Below, piece after piece: positions 31,925 to 42,337 of a stretch of 64,000 nt of DNA. Numbering within the stretch: the first letter of the stretch is position 1; each line of letters begins with the position of its first letter. A program made the position numbers and the translations under genes. The stretch comes from Flammulina velutipes (Eukaryota; Basidiomycota; Agaricomycetes; Agaricales; Physalacriaceae), in NCBI GenBank assembly GCA_011800155.1, contig CM022370.1:3162001-3226000 (forward strand), given 5' to 3'. Under the pieces are notes generated by a model. It saw only the letters and a program-made list of their open reading frames with translations, was not told where the DNA came from and did no database searches.

Positions 31925-33463
31925 ATGCCGGACCACGCTGATTCACTCCCCGGTGAGGTCCTGTCAGAGATCTTTCGTCTGGCCATTGGGAACCCCGTTT
32001 CGTTCAAGGACAGCGACAACAAGAGCAGAGCGAGCATTCTCCTAGTCTGCAAGTCCTGGAGTAAAATCCTACTCTCCACCAAATCCCTCTGGTCCAACAT
32101 AGTCATCGAGGCTCTCGACAGCTGGGAGACCGGGGTCGATGAGCCCGGCTTCGCGGACATTTCGTTTCTGCAGGAGTGTCTAACCCTGTCGTATCCTCTT
32201 CCCCTCACTGTCAAGATACACATCGAGGAAGACGACGATGAGCGGGAGGCCGAGATCGTTCCCTTGGCTTTGGAGCTGTTGATGGCGCATGCTATCCGTT
32301 GGCGCACATTCTCGTGTATCGGACCATCATGGTTGTTTGACGCGCTATGTGGGATAGACGCGTTGCATATGCCTAGGCTGGAGTCGTTGACGCTGCGATG
32401 TAAGGACGTACCACCTGAGGAACTCACCGAAGAAGGCAAAGATATCGTCCTCTCGCCCCTCCTCACCCATTTGGACATTAACTTCAACATGCCGCGCCTG
32501 ACACCGACGTGGTCTGGCCTCACATCATTCTCCTCCGGCTTTTCCGACGGTTTTCAATGTTACCAAACGCTCTGCCGCCTCACGAGCCTCGTCACTCTGT
32601 CCATCCTTCATGTTGGAAACGCAGTGATCTGCGCACGTCATCCTCCCATCGTCATGAACAACCTTCGGTGCTTGAAGTTGACCAAGTGCGCCATCACCTA
32701 CGTCCTGGAGTTTGTCCAATTCCCGTCATTGGAGGAACTGCATCTTATGGAGGCCAGTCATGAATCCCACTATCTCGATCACGATACACGGCTATTGTGC
32801 CCGAACGTTAAGGATGTTGGAGGTGCGAAGAGACTCCAGCGTATATTGCAGCGTCCTGGCACGTCACTACGCGTTATGGACGTCTCTTGGGCTGAATCTC
32901 TCTCCGAAGTTGTTATTCCCCTCCTCAAGATCACACAAAATACAATATCGGACCTACGTATCACCTTCAAAGACAACGCTCTCGACCTTATCGACAACTC
33001 CCTCGACGCACCCTCTCTCCTCGCCTTTCTCACAGTAGAGGACCACCCCGTCCTCCCCCAGCTTTCCCAGCTCCATTTGGATATGGGCGACTGCGAGAGT
33101 GAGAGAGAGACGCTTTTCAAGGGTGGGTGGTTGGAGAGGATGATCGTTTCGAGGTGCCACGCGGACTCGGAGGAGGGCAGGACTGTTTGTTCGTTGAGGA
33201 CGTTGCGCCTCCATCGAGACAGTCTATGCATCGGCGAACTTGAAGCGATAGGGGATCTCGAGGGTAATAGTCGCGTCGAGGCGACGTATAGGCATTCGTC
33301 GCTTGCTTTACTCTTGAAGGACCTCTCGGACCGTCGGCTTCCGTTTGGGAAACGGTTGGATGTGGAGTGGACGTTTGGGGATGTTGATATTTTGACGGGT
33401 TCTTCTTCGTATTTGAAGAGAATGTTTTCGGGAGGGATGGGTGTTGAGAGATGGTCTATGTAG
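31925..33463 (+). CDS. F-box-like protein, tandem copy 1
   Basis: One exon of 512 codons starting MPDHADSLPGEVLSEIFRLA, an F-box-like N-terminus (P-x-EVLSEIF), then LLVCKSWSKILLSTKSLW, the second half of the F-box helix pattern seen in mushroom F-box families. The remainder is a series of irregular leucine-rich segments such as LTSLVTLSILHVGN, NLRCLKLTKCAITYVLEFV and LSQLHLDMGDCE. F-box proteins recruit substrates to SCF ubiquitin ligases; the target is unknown. The upstream sequence has a GTACGTCTCTC donor at about 31870 and an AATGTAG acceptor right before the ATG, so a 5' UTR intron ending next to the start is likely, as in copy 2. The gene is followed by its paralogue at 33887 on the same strand. 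Confidence 0.7.
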   Translation: MPDHADSLPGEVLSEIFRLAIGNPVSFKDSDNKSRASILLVCKSWSKILLSTKSLWSNIVIEALDSWETGVDEPGFADISFLQECLTLSYPLPLTVKIHIEEDDDEREAEIVPLALELLMAHAIRWRTFSCIGPSWLFDALCGIDALHMPRLESLTLRCKDVPPEELTEEGKDIVLSPLLTHLDINFNMPRLTPTWSGLTSFSSGFSDGFQCYQTLCRLTSLVTLSILHVGNAVICARHPPIVMNNLRCLKLTKCAITYVLEFVQFPSLEELHLMEASHESHYLDHDTRLLCPNVKDVGGAKRLQRILQRPGTSLRVMDVSWAESLSEVVIPLLKITQNTISDLRITFKDNALDLIDNSLDAPSLLAFLTVEDHPVLPQLSQLHLDMGDCESERETLFKGGWLERMIVSRCHADSEEGRTVCSLRTLRLHRDSLCIGELEAIGDLEGNSRVEATYRHSSLALLLKDLSDRRLPFGKRLDVEWTFGDVDILTGSSSYLKRMFSGGMGVERWSM

Positions 33464-33886
33464 GGTCTTTATAATTTGGATGCATTTCTGTATGCTCGTT
33501 CTGTTGGTATCTTATCATTCATATAGTCTTTAGTTCACTTATTCCCACTACTCATCGTGTTGCGTAATTTTGTATTTGCCGTTACTCTTCTACCTTTATA
33601 CGTCGTCTACCTACTTGCTCACGCGCCGGTAGCATCTACATTCACTGATTCGTTACAAGAAAACACACCTTTCCCTTGACTAACCTGGCCAATTTCTAGT
33701 AGTTTATCTCTGTACCGTACCAGTTCTACTTATGAACCCTTTGCGCCACACATTGTGACGTGCGATCAAATCTGTGACCATTTCTCTTTACCAGTACTTA
33801 CCATCATCATCTCACTCTCTTACTTGTGGACATGTACGTCTCTCTATCTCTAACAGGAATTTCAACTAAGGAACATTAAGTATTCA
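33464..33886. other. Spacer between F-box paralogues
   Basis: The 3' part repeats the leader layout of copy 1: a ggaca(c/t)gtacgtctctc donor and an AATG(T/C)AG acceptor next to the start codon. Nothing coding is seen. Confidence 0.55.
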
Positions 33887-35404
33887 ATGCAGAACCACGC
33901 TGACACGTTTCCCAGCGAGGTCCTGTCAGAAATCTTTCGTCTCGCCATTGGCAATCCTGTTTCATTCAGAGACAGCGACAACAAGAGCAGAGCGAGCATC
34001 ATTCTAGTCTGTAAATCCTGGAGTAAAACTCTTCTCTCTACCAAATCTCTCTGGTCCAGTATAGTCATCGAGGCACTCGACTTCTGGCCATGGGAAACAG
34101 GCGTCCGGGATCGCACTTGCCCCGCGGACCTCTCATTCCTGCATCACTGTCTGACTCTGTCGTATCCCCTAACTCTCACTATCACTATTCGCATTGAAAA
34201 AGAAGAAGACCAACGAGAAAGAGCCATCCTTCCGATTGCCATGGAGCTCTTAAAGGCCCATGCCATCCGTTGGCGCTCGTTCTCATGTATCGGACCATCA
34301 TGGTTGTTCGCTACCCTTGGTGGATTGGAAAGATTACACATGCCGAGGCTGGAGGCGCTTACGATGGAGACCTACTATGCATTGCCGTCAGTGTTTATGG
34401 AAGGACAAGATATCGTTCTCCCGCCTCGACTGTGCGAATTCGATACGAACTTTGACTTGCCGCGCTTGGTGCCGACGTGGTCTGGGCTCACATCATTGTC
34501 CTCCGGGTTCGCCAGCAATGAACAATGCTACGAGATCCTCTCACTCCTCTCAAACGTCGTGACTTTGGCCATTATTCACGTTGACTCCACACAACCTTAC
34601 ACACGACATGAGCCCCTTGCCATGGGCAGTCTTCGTTGCCTGAAATTGACCAAATGCGCAGTGGCGCGTGTCTTGGAGGATGTCCATTTCCCGCTGTTGA
34701 ACGAGTTTCATCTTTCTCTGTGTAGCCATTTGAGTCACCATAACGACTCTATTCAAATTGGAAGATGTTTTCAACAGGATCCAATCCGCGAGGAACTACT
34801 CCGAAGCATATTAGAGCGGCCTGGCACTCTCCTACGCGTTTTGGTCATTGGCGACTATCGCGCCGAGCTGTCCACAGTAGTTGTGCCGCTTCTTCGCGCT
34901 ACGAACGACACGCTATCAGTTCTTCGCGTCTACCTCCAATCCCAAACATATACCACTGCACGGTTCTTCCTCACCTCTCTAACAACGGATCCGGACCGTC
35001 CCGTTCTTCCAAACCTTTCTGAACTCCATTTCTACGCTAGGAATCAGAGTGCAACTCAAGCCTTTCTTATGGGGGGCAGCATGGAGAGTATGCTTGTTTC
35101 GCGGTGTAGTGTCGACGAGGTTGGCAGGAATGTTTGCTCGCTGCGGCGATTGTACATTGATATCTGGGGCGATGGGGATGAATTGGGAGATGAGGATGAG
35201 GATGATGATGAACAGGGAATTCGAGGAGAGGAGATGTATCGACATTCATCCCTTGCGTTACTCTTGAAAGAGCTCTCCGACCATCGACTTCCTTACAGCA
35301 AACGACTGGATGTGGAATGGGTGCTTGGACAGACTGACCTTCTGAAGAGTGGTGGTACTCCTGACTACTTTGATAAGGTATTTTCACTCGCTCATTCAAG
35401 TTGA
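33887..35404 (+). CDS. F-box-like protein, tandem copy 2
   Basis: One exon of 505 codons, a clear paralogue of the preceding gene. The F-box-like head is nearly the same (SEVLSEIFRLAIGNPVSF, SDNKSRASIILVCKSWSK) and the block HAIRWRSFSCIGPSWLF is shared, while the C-terminal half has drifted strongly and carries an acidic insert (GDGDELGDEDEDDDEQG). Both end in HSSLALLLKELSDHRLPYSK-type text followed by KRLDVEW. The ATG used is 33887 (MQNHADTFP); it overlaps the likely UTR-intron acceptor AATGCAG, so transcripts spliced at that point would need another start, which makes the true N-terminus slightly uncertain. SCF substrate recognition is the family role. Confidence 0.7.
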   Translation: MQNHADTFPSEVLSEIFRLAIGNPVSFRDSDNKSRASIILVCKSWSKTLLSTKSLWSSIVIEALDFWPWETGVRDRTCPADLSFLHHCLTLSYPLTLTITIRIEKEEDQRERAILPIAMELLKAHAIRWRSFSCIGPSWLFATLGGLERLHMPRLEALTMETYYALPSVFMEGQDIVLPPRLCEFDTNFDLPRLVPTWSGLTSLSSGFASNEQCYEILSLLSNVVTLAIIHVDSTQPYTRHEPLAMGSLRCLKLTKCAVARVLEDVHFPLLNEFHLSLCSHLSHHNDSIQIGRCFQQDPIREELLRSILERPGTLLRVLVIGDYRAELSTVVVPLLRATNDTLSVLRVYLQSQTYTTARFFLTSLTTDPDRPVLPNLSELHFYARNQSATQAFLMGGSMESMLVSRCSVDEVGRNVCSLRRLYIDIWGDGDELGDEDEDDDEQGIRGEEMYRHSSLALLLKELSDHRLPYSKRLDVEWVLGQTDLLKSGGTPDYFDKVFSLAHSS

Positions 35405-36526
35405 TAGTCATATAAATGTTACTTTACTTCTCTGGCTGATCAAGGTATCTCTCGCAGTCGCATTTACTCACTCTTACATCGCTTACTTAGCATATGCATT
35501 ATCGGAACACACTACAAGTAAATATACTATTGAATGTTCCTCTCCTTCAACGACTCAGCTCGCTACACAAGTCAGTGACTATTATAGATAAACGTACATA
35601 CACTCGAACTCACAGGTGTGGCTAGCACAGCCCTCAAACATCATCATATTATTCAAATTCATATACCATCCAGAAGGCGCTGTAAGGCTGTGAACTTGAA
35701 TTATATAGTACAGTATCTCATCCTAAAGGACGTTGGTATCTTTAAAGACAACTGAGAGACAACATTCCGAACGAGATGTTGGCAATCGATGCGCGCCTCA
35801 CGTTCCATCGTTGGAATTCGAACGGGAAGATCAACATTTCAACATAATGTTGTGGCGCTGTCCCGTGCCGGATTGGTGCCGGATCCGCCTAACGTCAAGT
35901 GGCTGTGCGACAAACTTTCAAACCACGATCATCCCCTGGTTTCACCCGTCAAGTGTACTGGTGTGTATCTCTTTCGAAAGGACCCTCACAAATACACCTG
36001 GAAGTCAAAACATAATCAATACCTGTATCTACGGCTCGGAGGATGACTTTCTTGTCGGAAACCCGACGGACCCGACCTGCCCTCATCGCTCATTCGACAT
36101 TACCGGAAAACGCGGTGGATTGTCTGCAGGCGCTTGGATGTACGTGATAGTTTATCGATAGCAGGGCTAGACGCTGCCACAAATGACCAGATTCTTGTCT
36201 ATAATGAGCGCCAAAGCACTGGAATTGATTCTGTGGATTCCATTTCCGTCAAGAATGATATCGATCGACATAGGTCCTGCGGTGGAATATCGCCTCTGAC
36301 AGTGGTAAACGCATATGACCCTCTTTGTCTCAAACAGTTCGGTGAATTCAGCCGTATCTCCACTCTCGCTTAGCCGCGCCCATTCTTTACTATATAAGCA
36401 GCTGAGCCGTCACTCGCTTTACCTTGGCTTGCTCTTCCCCCTCCACCTTTTCTGTTCTTTCGAGATCCCCTTCTTCTTTTTCTCTTTCTTAACGATTTTC
36501 TTTATTTTCTTATTTCAACTCTTATC
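35405..36526. other. Long intergenic interval with no supported gene
   Basis: Open frames at 35733-36161 and 35789-36046 carry no domain I recognise and lack a convincing exon chain. The last 150 bases (pyrimidine-rich, tatataagc at about 36390) form a typical promoter for the copper radical oxidase. Confidence 0.45.
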
Positions 36527-38744
36527 ATGGGCTTCTTTCGCGAACTGGCGACACCTCTAGTCATTGCAGCGACAGCTTTGGCGCAAACTATACCACCACC
36601 TGGACAACCTCTACAAAAGGGCTCTGTTGGAGAGTTCGAACTCGTTGGTGACAGCGTTGTTAGCGCGCAACAGGTCAGGATCTCAGTTTCCTTTCCCCGT
36701 ACTCTTCAAACTTAGGTTCTTCCCAAAGCTCTTCCTGGGTACCGACGACAAAGTTTACATTGTCGATAAGGTCGAAAACAATCCTACACAGATCAATGGC
36801 CACCCCGCATATGCAAGTGGTAGGTTCCCCTTCGTCCTCTCCTTTGTACGTCGTATTGACGCGTATCTTGCAGAATATGGATTAGAATCAAACACTGCTA
36901 GACCCATGGACATCGTGACGAACGCGTTCTGTGCGGTATGCGCCACTGACTCTTCGAGTTCACCTGATACTAATCTTTCTTATAGGGGGGAAATGTCATG
37001 GGTGACGGAACGTGGCTCAACGTTGGCGGAAACCAAGCAGTCACCTACGGCGGACTCGAGGCTGAATCTCAGACAGGTGGTGGCGCCTACGACAATCCTG
37101 ACGGGCGCCAGTCATTACGGCTCCTCGAACCTTGCGACGATGGCAATTGCGACTGGACGGTATTTGGTGACATGACCACGCGTCGGTGGTACCCAACTGT
37201 CGAAACCCTAGAAGACGGATCCCTTATCATCTTGGGAGGATGTCAAAACGGCGGCTACGTGAACGATGCCGGCCAGGACAATCCAACGTACGAGTTCTTC
37301 CCCAGTCGGGGTGAGCCTGTTCAATCCAATATCCTCCGGACCACCCTCCCGACCAACTTGTACCCTCTTACGTGGCTCCTGCCTTCCGGGAAGATTCTCC
37401 TACAATCGAATTGGGATACTGCTGTTTTGGACTACAATACTGGCGAGGAGACTCCTCTCGACAACATGCCTGATGCTGTTCGTACGTACCCGGCTAGCGC
37501 TGGAACGATCATGATGCCTTTGACTCCCGCAAACAATTATACTGCCACGATCCTGTTCTGTGGCGGTACGAATATCGCGACTGACCAGTACGTCAAGTGA
37601 TCTAGTTTCATCTTACGCTCGCTAATTATAATTCAAGATGGGTCACCACTTGGCCGATTGTTGAGCATCCGGCGTCCACATCCTGCCAAAAGATCAGTCC
37701 GGATGTGTCTCCTTCGTACACTCCCGATGATCCCCTACCCGTGGCACGCGCGATGGCCAACTTCATATTCCTTCCCGATGGCAAGATATTCTGCGTGAAC
37801 GGTGCAGAGTCAGGTACCGCTGGTTATGGAAATGATACCTGGGCCATTGGTCAATCTTATGCGGACAAGCCAATCTTGACGCCCGTGATATTCGACCCTG
37901 AGGCTCCCGCTGGCAAGCGCTGGTCTAGTGAAGGGCTCGGTGCCAGCAGTGTGCCTCGCATGTACCACTCTTCAGCAACGCTGCTGCCGGATGGTATGTT
38001 TGATTGTTATCCTCCGTCTGCATTCACGCCTGACTATCCGGTTTGTCAGGTTCCATCTTTATCGCTGGTTCCAATCCCAACGCCGATTACACTGTTGGTC
38101 CCGATGTCACGTACCCTACTGACTACCGTGTCGAGAAATTCTACCCGTCGTATTACAACGAGCGCCGTCCGGAGCCCAAGGGCTTGCAAAAACAGATCTC
38201 CTACGGTGGATCGTTCTTCGATGTCACACTGGATTCAGATGACTTGTTTGGCGACGTCGAGCATATCAAGGAGACTAAAGTCGTACTCGTCCGGACTGGC
38301 TTTTCGACTCACTCCATGGTATGATTTTTCGAATTCGCCTCATCGTGAATGTGTCCTGATTCCTCTTTATAGAACATGGGCCAACGTTTGGTAGAGCTAG
38401 AGACAAGTTACACTGGATTCGTCAACAACACTGCGGTTCTGCACGTTAACCAGCTCCCGCCTAACGCTGCCATCCTGGCTCCTGGTCCTGCCTTGTTGTT
38501 TGTCGTGGTCAACGGTGTCCCATCGGTCGGCGTGCACGTCATGGTCGGAAATGGCAAGGTTGGCGCACAGGAGATGGGCAGCTTCGACAATCTTCCTGCC
38601 TCCAGCATCCTGACATCCAGCACCACCACGGACAGTAATGGCAACAGTGCCGATAATACCAACACGGACGACGCGACACACCCACAACCTATCTTCTTAC
38701 TTATCTGCCTTTACGCATTATTACCACTTCTCTTGAGGTGGTGA
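36527..38744 (+). CDS. Copper radical oxidase (glyoxal oxidase type) with GPI-like tail
   Basis: The protein starts with a signal peptide (MGFFRELATPLVIAATALAQ) and is extracellular. The beta-propeller and C-terminal DUF1929-like domain carry the copper-radical residues of the galactose/glyoxal oxidase family: the cross-link cysteine in DIVTNAFCAGGN, its tyrosine in TTRRWYPTVETL, the axial Tyr-His pair in RMYHSSATLLPDG and the second histidine in GFSTHSMNMGQR. The enzyme oxidises simple aldehydes to acids and makes hydrogen peroxide, which can feed ligninolytic peroxidases. The C-terminus is Ser/Thr/Asn-rich and ends in a hydrophobic run (FLLICLYALLPLLLRW), so a GPI anchor or a membrane tether is likely rather than free release. 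No WSC domains are present. Introns occur near 36675, 36822, 36936, 37594, 37994 and 38318. The substrate cannot be read from sequence. Confidence 0.88.
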
Positions 38745-39395
38745 TTCTTTCTAGCCGTTACGACTCTTTTATTTTCTTCTCTTTGGGGAACTCTTTGATG
38801 CTTTGTTATGACTTTTCATGGTGGACACTACATTTATTATTTTCTCTGCATGGACCAAGTTCTCACATTTTACGTCTGTATCTTAGACAACCTTCACCTT
38901 CCATACCAGCATGTGGCGTAGTATTGACTTTTGTTTTGGTCTACAGCACCTTCGTTATTGATCTCCTTGATCTGGACATCTGCACAGTGCAAGAGCACGG
39001 AATCGAAGTTCGTATCCGCGACAAGACTGACATCATACGGACATGACAAACATAACTATGAAAATGTCGATCATGTCCGAGTCTTTTGCTGGAAACTATG
39101 ACTACACTACCACCGTTGGCCTCTATAGCTCGCAGCTTTGAGAGCCACCTTATCATCAACAATGCCTACGAATTATGCCTTCAAACGGAACGAAACCCCC
39201 TAGCAGAACAGGAATCTACGCAGCTTGTTTATGCCTGTATCTTAGGCTACCTCATCATTCATGCCCCTTCGAAGAGGGCTCAGGAATGTGTGGCGCGTGA
39301 TATCATTATCTGTGCATGCCAACCTGATCTATTGAACCTCGGAGAAACCCTATAATTAAAGCTACGTTACGCATACTGAACATTGAAATACGACT
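38745..39395. other. Intergenic interval
   Basis: This lies between the oxidase 3' end and the convergent acetyltransferase 3' end. A frame at 39086-39355 has no recognised features. One TGTGGCGC motif occurs at 39289-39296. Confidence 0.45.
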
Positions 39396-40016
39396 TTAAT
39401 ATTCAATCTGTCGTTCTCCGACGTAATGTGACAACTCCTTCATACCTCGCAAGGCATACACTACACACTCGTCCCCACCCAACATCTTCACCTTCCCTGT
39501 ACCCTTATATTCAAGACCAAGGCGTTCTAGTGTCCTTACGCTCTTGACGTTATCAGGGCGGGTCATACCAAACACCTCACTTATCCCCCAATGCTCCTTC
39601 GCGTACTCCATCAAAGCACCCGCAGCCTCTGTGGCGTAACCCATTCCTTGAGCCTCAGGCAAGAATCCGAACCCAACATCTGGAGCAGGGAACCAAGCCT
39701 CCGGATTGGTCCCCCGACTGGTAACGAGGGAGACTATCCCGATGGGTTTTGGATGGGCATCGATGACCTTGAGGGAGACAAGGAAGTGGCCATAACCATG
39801 TCGGGATTGGTGCTGTGCGATCTTCCCGTTGATTACCGCCTTCCCGTCTTCGAGTGTTAAGGCTTTGGCATTCGGTGGGGGGTTTGAGGAATTGGGAGCG
39901 AGGTCGATGAGTAATTGACAGTGGGCCTGAGAGTCGGGAATGAAGTGGGATATGAGGAGGCGAGGGGTGTGGATGAAAAAGTCTGGGTCTGGCGTCCAAG
40001 ATGTGTTGGTGGCCAT
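39396..40016 (-). CDS. GNAT-family N-acetyltransferase (RimJ/RimL-like)
   Basis: A single exon of 206 codons. It opens with FIHTPRLLISHFIPDSQAH, the RimJ-like first strand. Central strands are FLVSLKVIDAHPKPIGIVSL and PDVGFGFLPEAQGMGYATEA, where QGMGYA is the acetyl-CoA pyrophosphate-binding loop (Q/RxxGxG/A). It finishes with EVFGMTRPDNVKSVRTLERLGLEYKG, the NxxSxxxxekLGF-like motif. It transfers an acetyl group to an amine of a protein or small molecule; the acceptor is not known. The start ATG is at 40016 and no intron is needed. It is divergent from the oxidoreductase gene across about 580 bases. Confidence 0.82.
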   Translation of the reverse strand: MATNTSWTPDPDFFIHTPRLLISHFIPDSQAHCQLLIDLAPNSSNPPPNAKALTLEDGKAVINGKIAQHQSRHGYGHFLVSLKVIDAHPKPIGIVSLVTSRGTNPEAWFPAPDVGFGFLPEAQGMGYATEAAGALMEYAKEHWGISEVFGMTRPDNVKSVRTLERLGLEYKGTGKVKMLGGDECVVYALRGMKELSHYVGERQIEY

Positions 40017-40594
40017 GGTTGATTACAGAGTTTTATGATCATTGTCAATTGACTCATTGTCGAGTTGAACGTGAAGCATGAAATGGCCACGATCACGTGT
40101 TATACACAGCGCGGTACTAGTGAAGAGGTCGACAGTCAACGTTTAACAGTGACGATACTAACTGGCAGGAGGAGAGAGAGAGAATTGACAGCTGGAGTAA
40201 ATATTGATACCTACAGCTTAAACCCTCTTGCCAATATGATATCTTCCGAGTCCACAGCAGCCAATAGTTCGTAACCTATGGAGATTGGCCCCGTACGATA
40301 AGTCGAGCAGTAGAGTACCTCCGACACTTGCCTGACCTTCCGCCACCGCACGGTCGTGGAGATGTGCAGTGCTCTGTCGCATCCCATCTCGGTAACGGCC
40401 ATGTGATCGACTCGAAGTGGATTCAACCAAAGATTATTGCGAAAGGAAAGTAAAGAACAGACGCGCACCCTGGTATGTCAAATGATACCTTGAGCATGAG
40501 AACTAACTGTACAGCAGCGGCGTTTGGCATCTTACCCTTCTCAGCTCTTGCATACAGATAAAGCCCGGATCTGACCTGTAGTAAGAAGTAAGTA
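40017..40594. other. Divergent promoter region
   Basis: This serves the acetyltransferase (leftward) and the oxidoreductase (rightward). A CCAAT word is present near 40260. No coding sequence is seen. Confidence 0.45.
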
Positions 40595-41925
40595 ATGTCA
40601 TCGACAATCAACACACCAGCACCTAACGCACCTTACTTCACGCCCTACCAAAACCCCCCAGCAGGAACTGCAATCGAGTCCGACCGCGAAACGCCGAGCC
40701 TCTTCAAGCCCTTGAAGATTCGGGATGTCATCTTCCAGAACAGGATCTTCGTCTCGCCGATGTGCAACTACAGCGGAGTCCAAGGACATATCACCCCCTT
40801 CCACTTGGCGCACTACGGCGGTATGCTCATGCGCGGTCCAGGACTGACACTCGTGGAAGCCACGGCGGTATCGCCGGAAGGGCGAACGACGCCAGAGGAT
40901 CTGGGGATTTGGTCTGATGCCCATGGAGCGTCGATCAAGCCGTTGGTGGATTTTGCGCATTCCCAGAATGCGAAGATTGGTATACAGATTGCGCATGGAG
41001 GGAGGAAGAGCTCGACGATCGCGCCTTGGTTGGAGGGAGCGCCGGTAGCTGGCGAGGATGTGGGGGGATGGCCGAAGGAAGTCGTCGCACCAAGTGGGAT
41101 TGCGTATGATGTGGACTATCCCACTCCTTTGGCTCTCACGGCGCAAGGAGTGAGGGACATCGTTGAAGCTTTTAAGACAGCAGCACAGAGGGCTGTCAAG
41201 GCAGGCTTTGAGTACGTGGCCATTCTGAATATATCGCTAATCAAATTTAATTGACTTTCGATAGTGTTGTTGAGATACACGCTGCCCATGGCTATCTTCT
41301 CTGTGAATTTATGAGCCCCATAACTAACCAGCGTACTGACGAATATGGTGGATCTTGGGAGAACCGAGTTCGACTTGTCGTGGATATTGTCGACGCCGTC
41401 CGTAGCGTTATCCCTAGTGGGATGCCACTCTTCCTTCGGTTAGTACAGCATGGCATTGCTCATGCGAGCGTGATCGCTGATATTCGTGTCAGGTTATCTG
41501 GTACGGAAGGTCTGGAAGACCTCGACACACCTTCTTGGACGTCGAAAGATACTGTACGCCTCGCACCAATCCTAGCGGCACACGGGGTAGACTTACTCGA
41601 CGTTTCCTCTGGGGGAAACAATCCTAAGCAGAAGATCACACCCGGAGTGGGTTACCAGGTGCCTTTGGCGGCTGCTGTCAAGGCAGCTAATGTAGAAGGA
41701 TTGTTAGTTGGCACTGTGGGGAGTATCGTCAAGGGTTCGGTTGCACAGAGGATCCTTGATGATGGTAAAGCGGATGTTGTGCTAGCAGGAAAGGCTTTTC
41801 TGAAGAATCCCGGACTAGTTTGGGCGTGGGCAGATGAATTGAACGTGAAGATTGTGGTGGCAAGTCAGGTCCATTGGGGGTTCTACGGGAGGAAACGGGG
41901 AGTCAGGACAGTGCATCTAGAGTAG
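40595..41925 (+). CDS. NADH:flavin oxidoreductase, old-yellow-enzyme (YqjM class)
   Basis: Three exons encode an FMN-dependent TIM barrel. Key blocks are LFKPLKIRDVIFQNRIFVSP with the PMCNYS cysteine typical of the YqjM class, LTLVEATAVSPEGRTTPEDLG, KIGIQIAHGGRKSS, and the active-site strand VEIHAAHGYLLCEFMSPITN containing the His-x-x-His pair. NQRTDEYGGSWENRVRLVVD, VDLLDVSSGGNNPKQK and VGTVGSIVKG with ADVVLAGKAFLKNPG (phosphate-binding strands) follow. It reduces activated C=C bonds with NAD(P)H. Introns at about 41213-41264 (GTACGT...GATAG) and about 41439-41493 (GTTAGT...GTCAG) keep the frame. The substrate is unknown. The end is TAG near 41925. The neighbouring HAC1-like gene lies 412 bases downstream on the same strand. 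Confidence 0.88.
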
Positions 41926-42337
41926 TAAGTATGTAGATCGGATCGCAGCAATTGAAATGATTATCATCGTAAACGTGGCGCAGAAGCTGTCGTCATTTCA
42001 AATGCAGGGTTCCGTACGTGTTCTCCACGTTCGAACCACGTATACTTATTCTGGCTTCCTGAGCTGACCAGAGGGTGAATACGAACGGGAAAAGCTGTTG
42101 GATGATATTCGAGTAGTTGGGCGTCTGAACTTCGGAGTAACGACGGGCGTGCGTGGGAAGAGGATCAAGTTTGTGTGTATTTGGCACCGCCCTCTGATAT
42201 TTGTACTGCCACGTCAGCCCAGGGGTTTCCTTACGACCTCCACGTATAGTTGTCCTGCTCCCGCAGTCAAGTCCCATTCAAATACTCGCCTTGTCAACGA
42301 CATTCCTTTTCCCTCCACGTCTACTCCACGTTCTATC
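41926..42337. other. Intergenic region and long leader of the HAC1-like gene
   Basis: The frame of the bZIP protein is open back to 42098, but the family-like start is the ATG at 42338, so the upstream part is probably leader. This fits HAC1-type genes, which often have long leaders. Confidence 0.45.

Noticed and set aside
35733..36373. Overlapping plus-strand frames between the F-box pair and the copper radical oxidase
   Set aside because: No domain, no consistent exon chain and no promoter-like start; composition does not distinguish them from chance.
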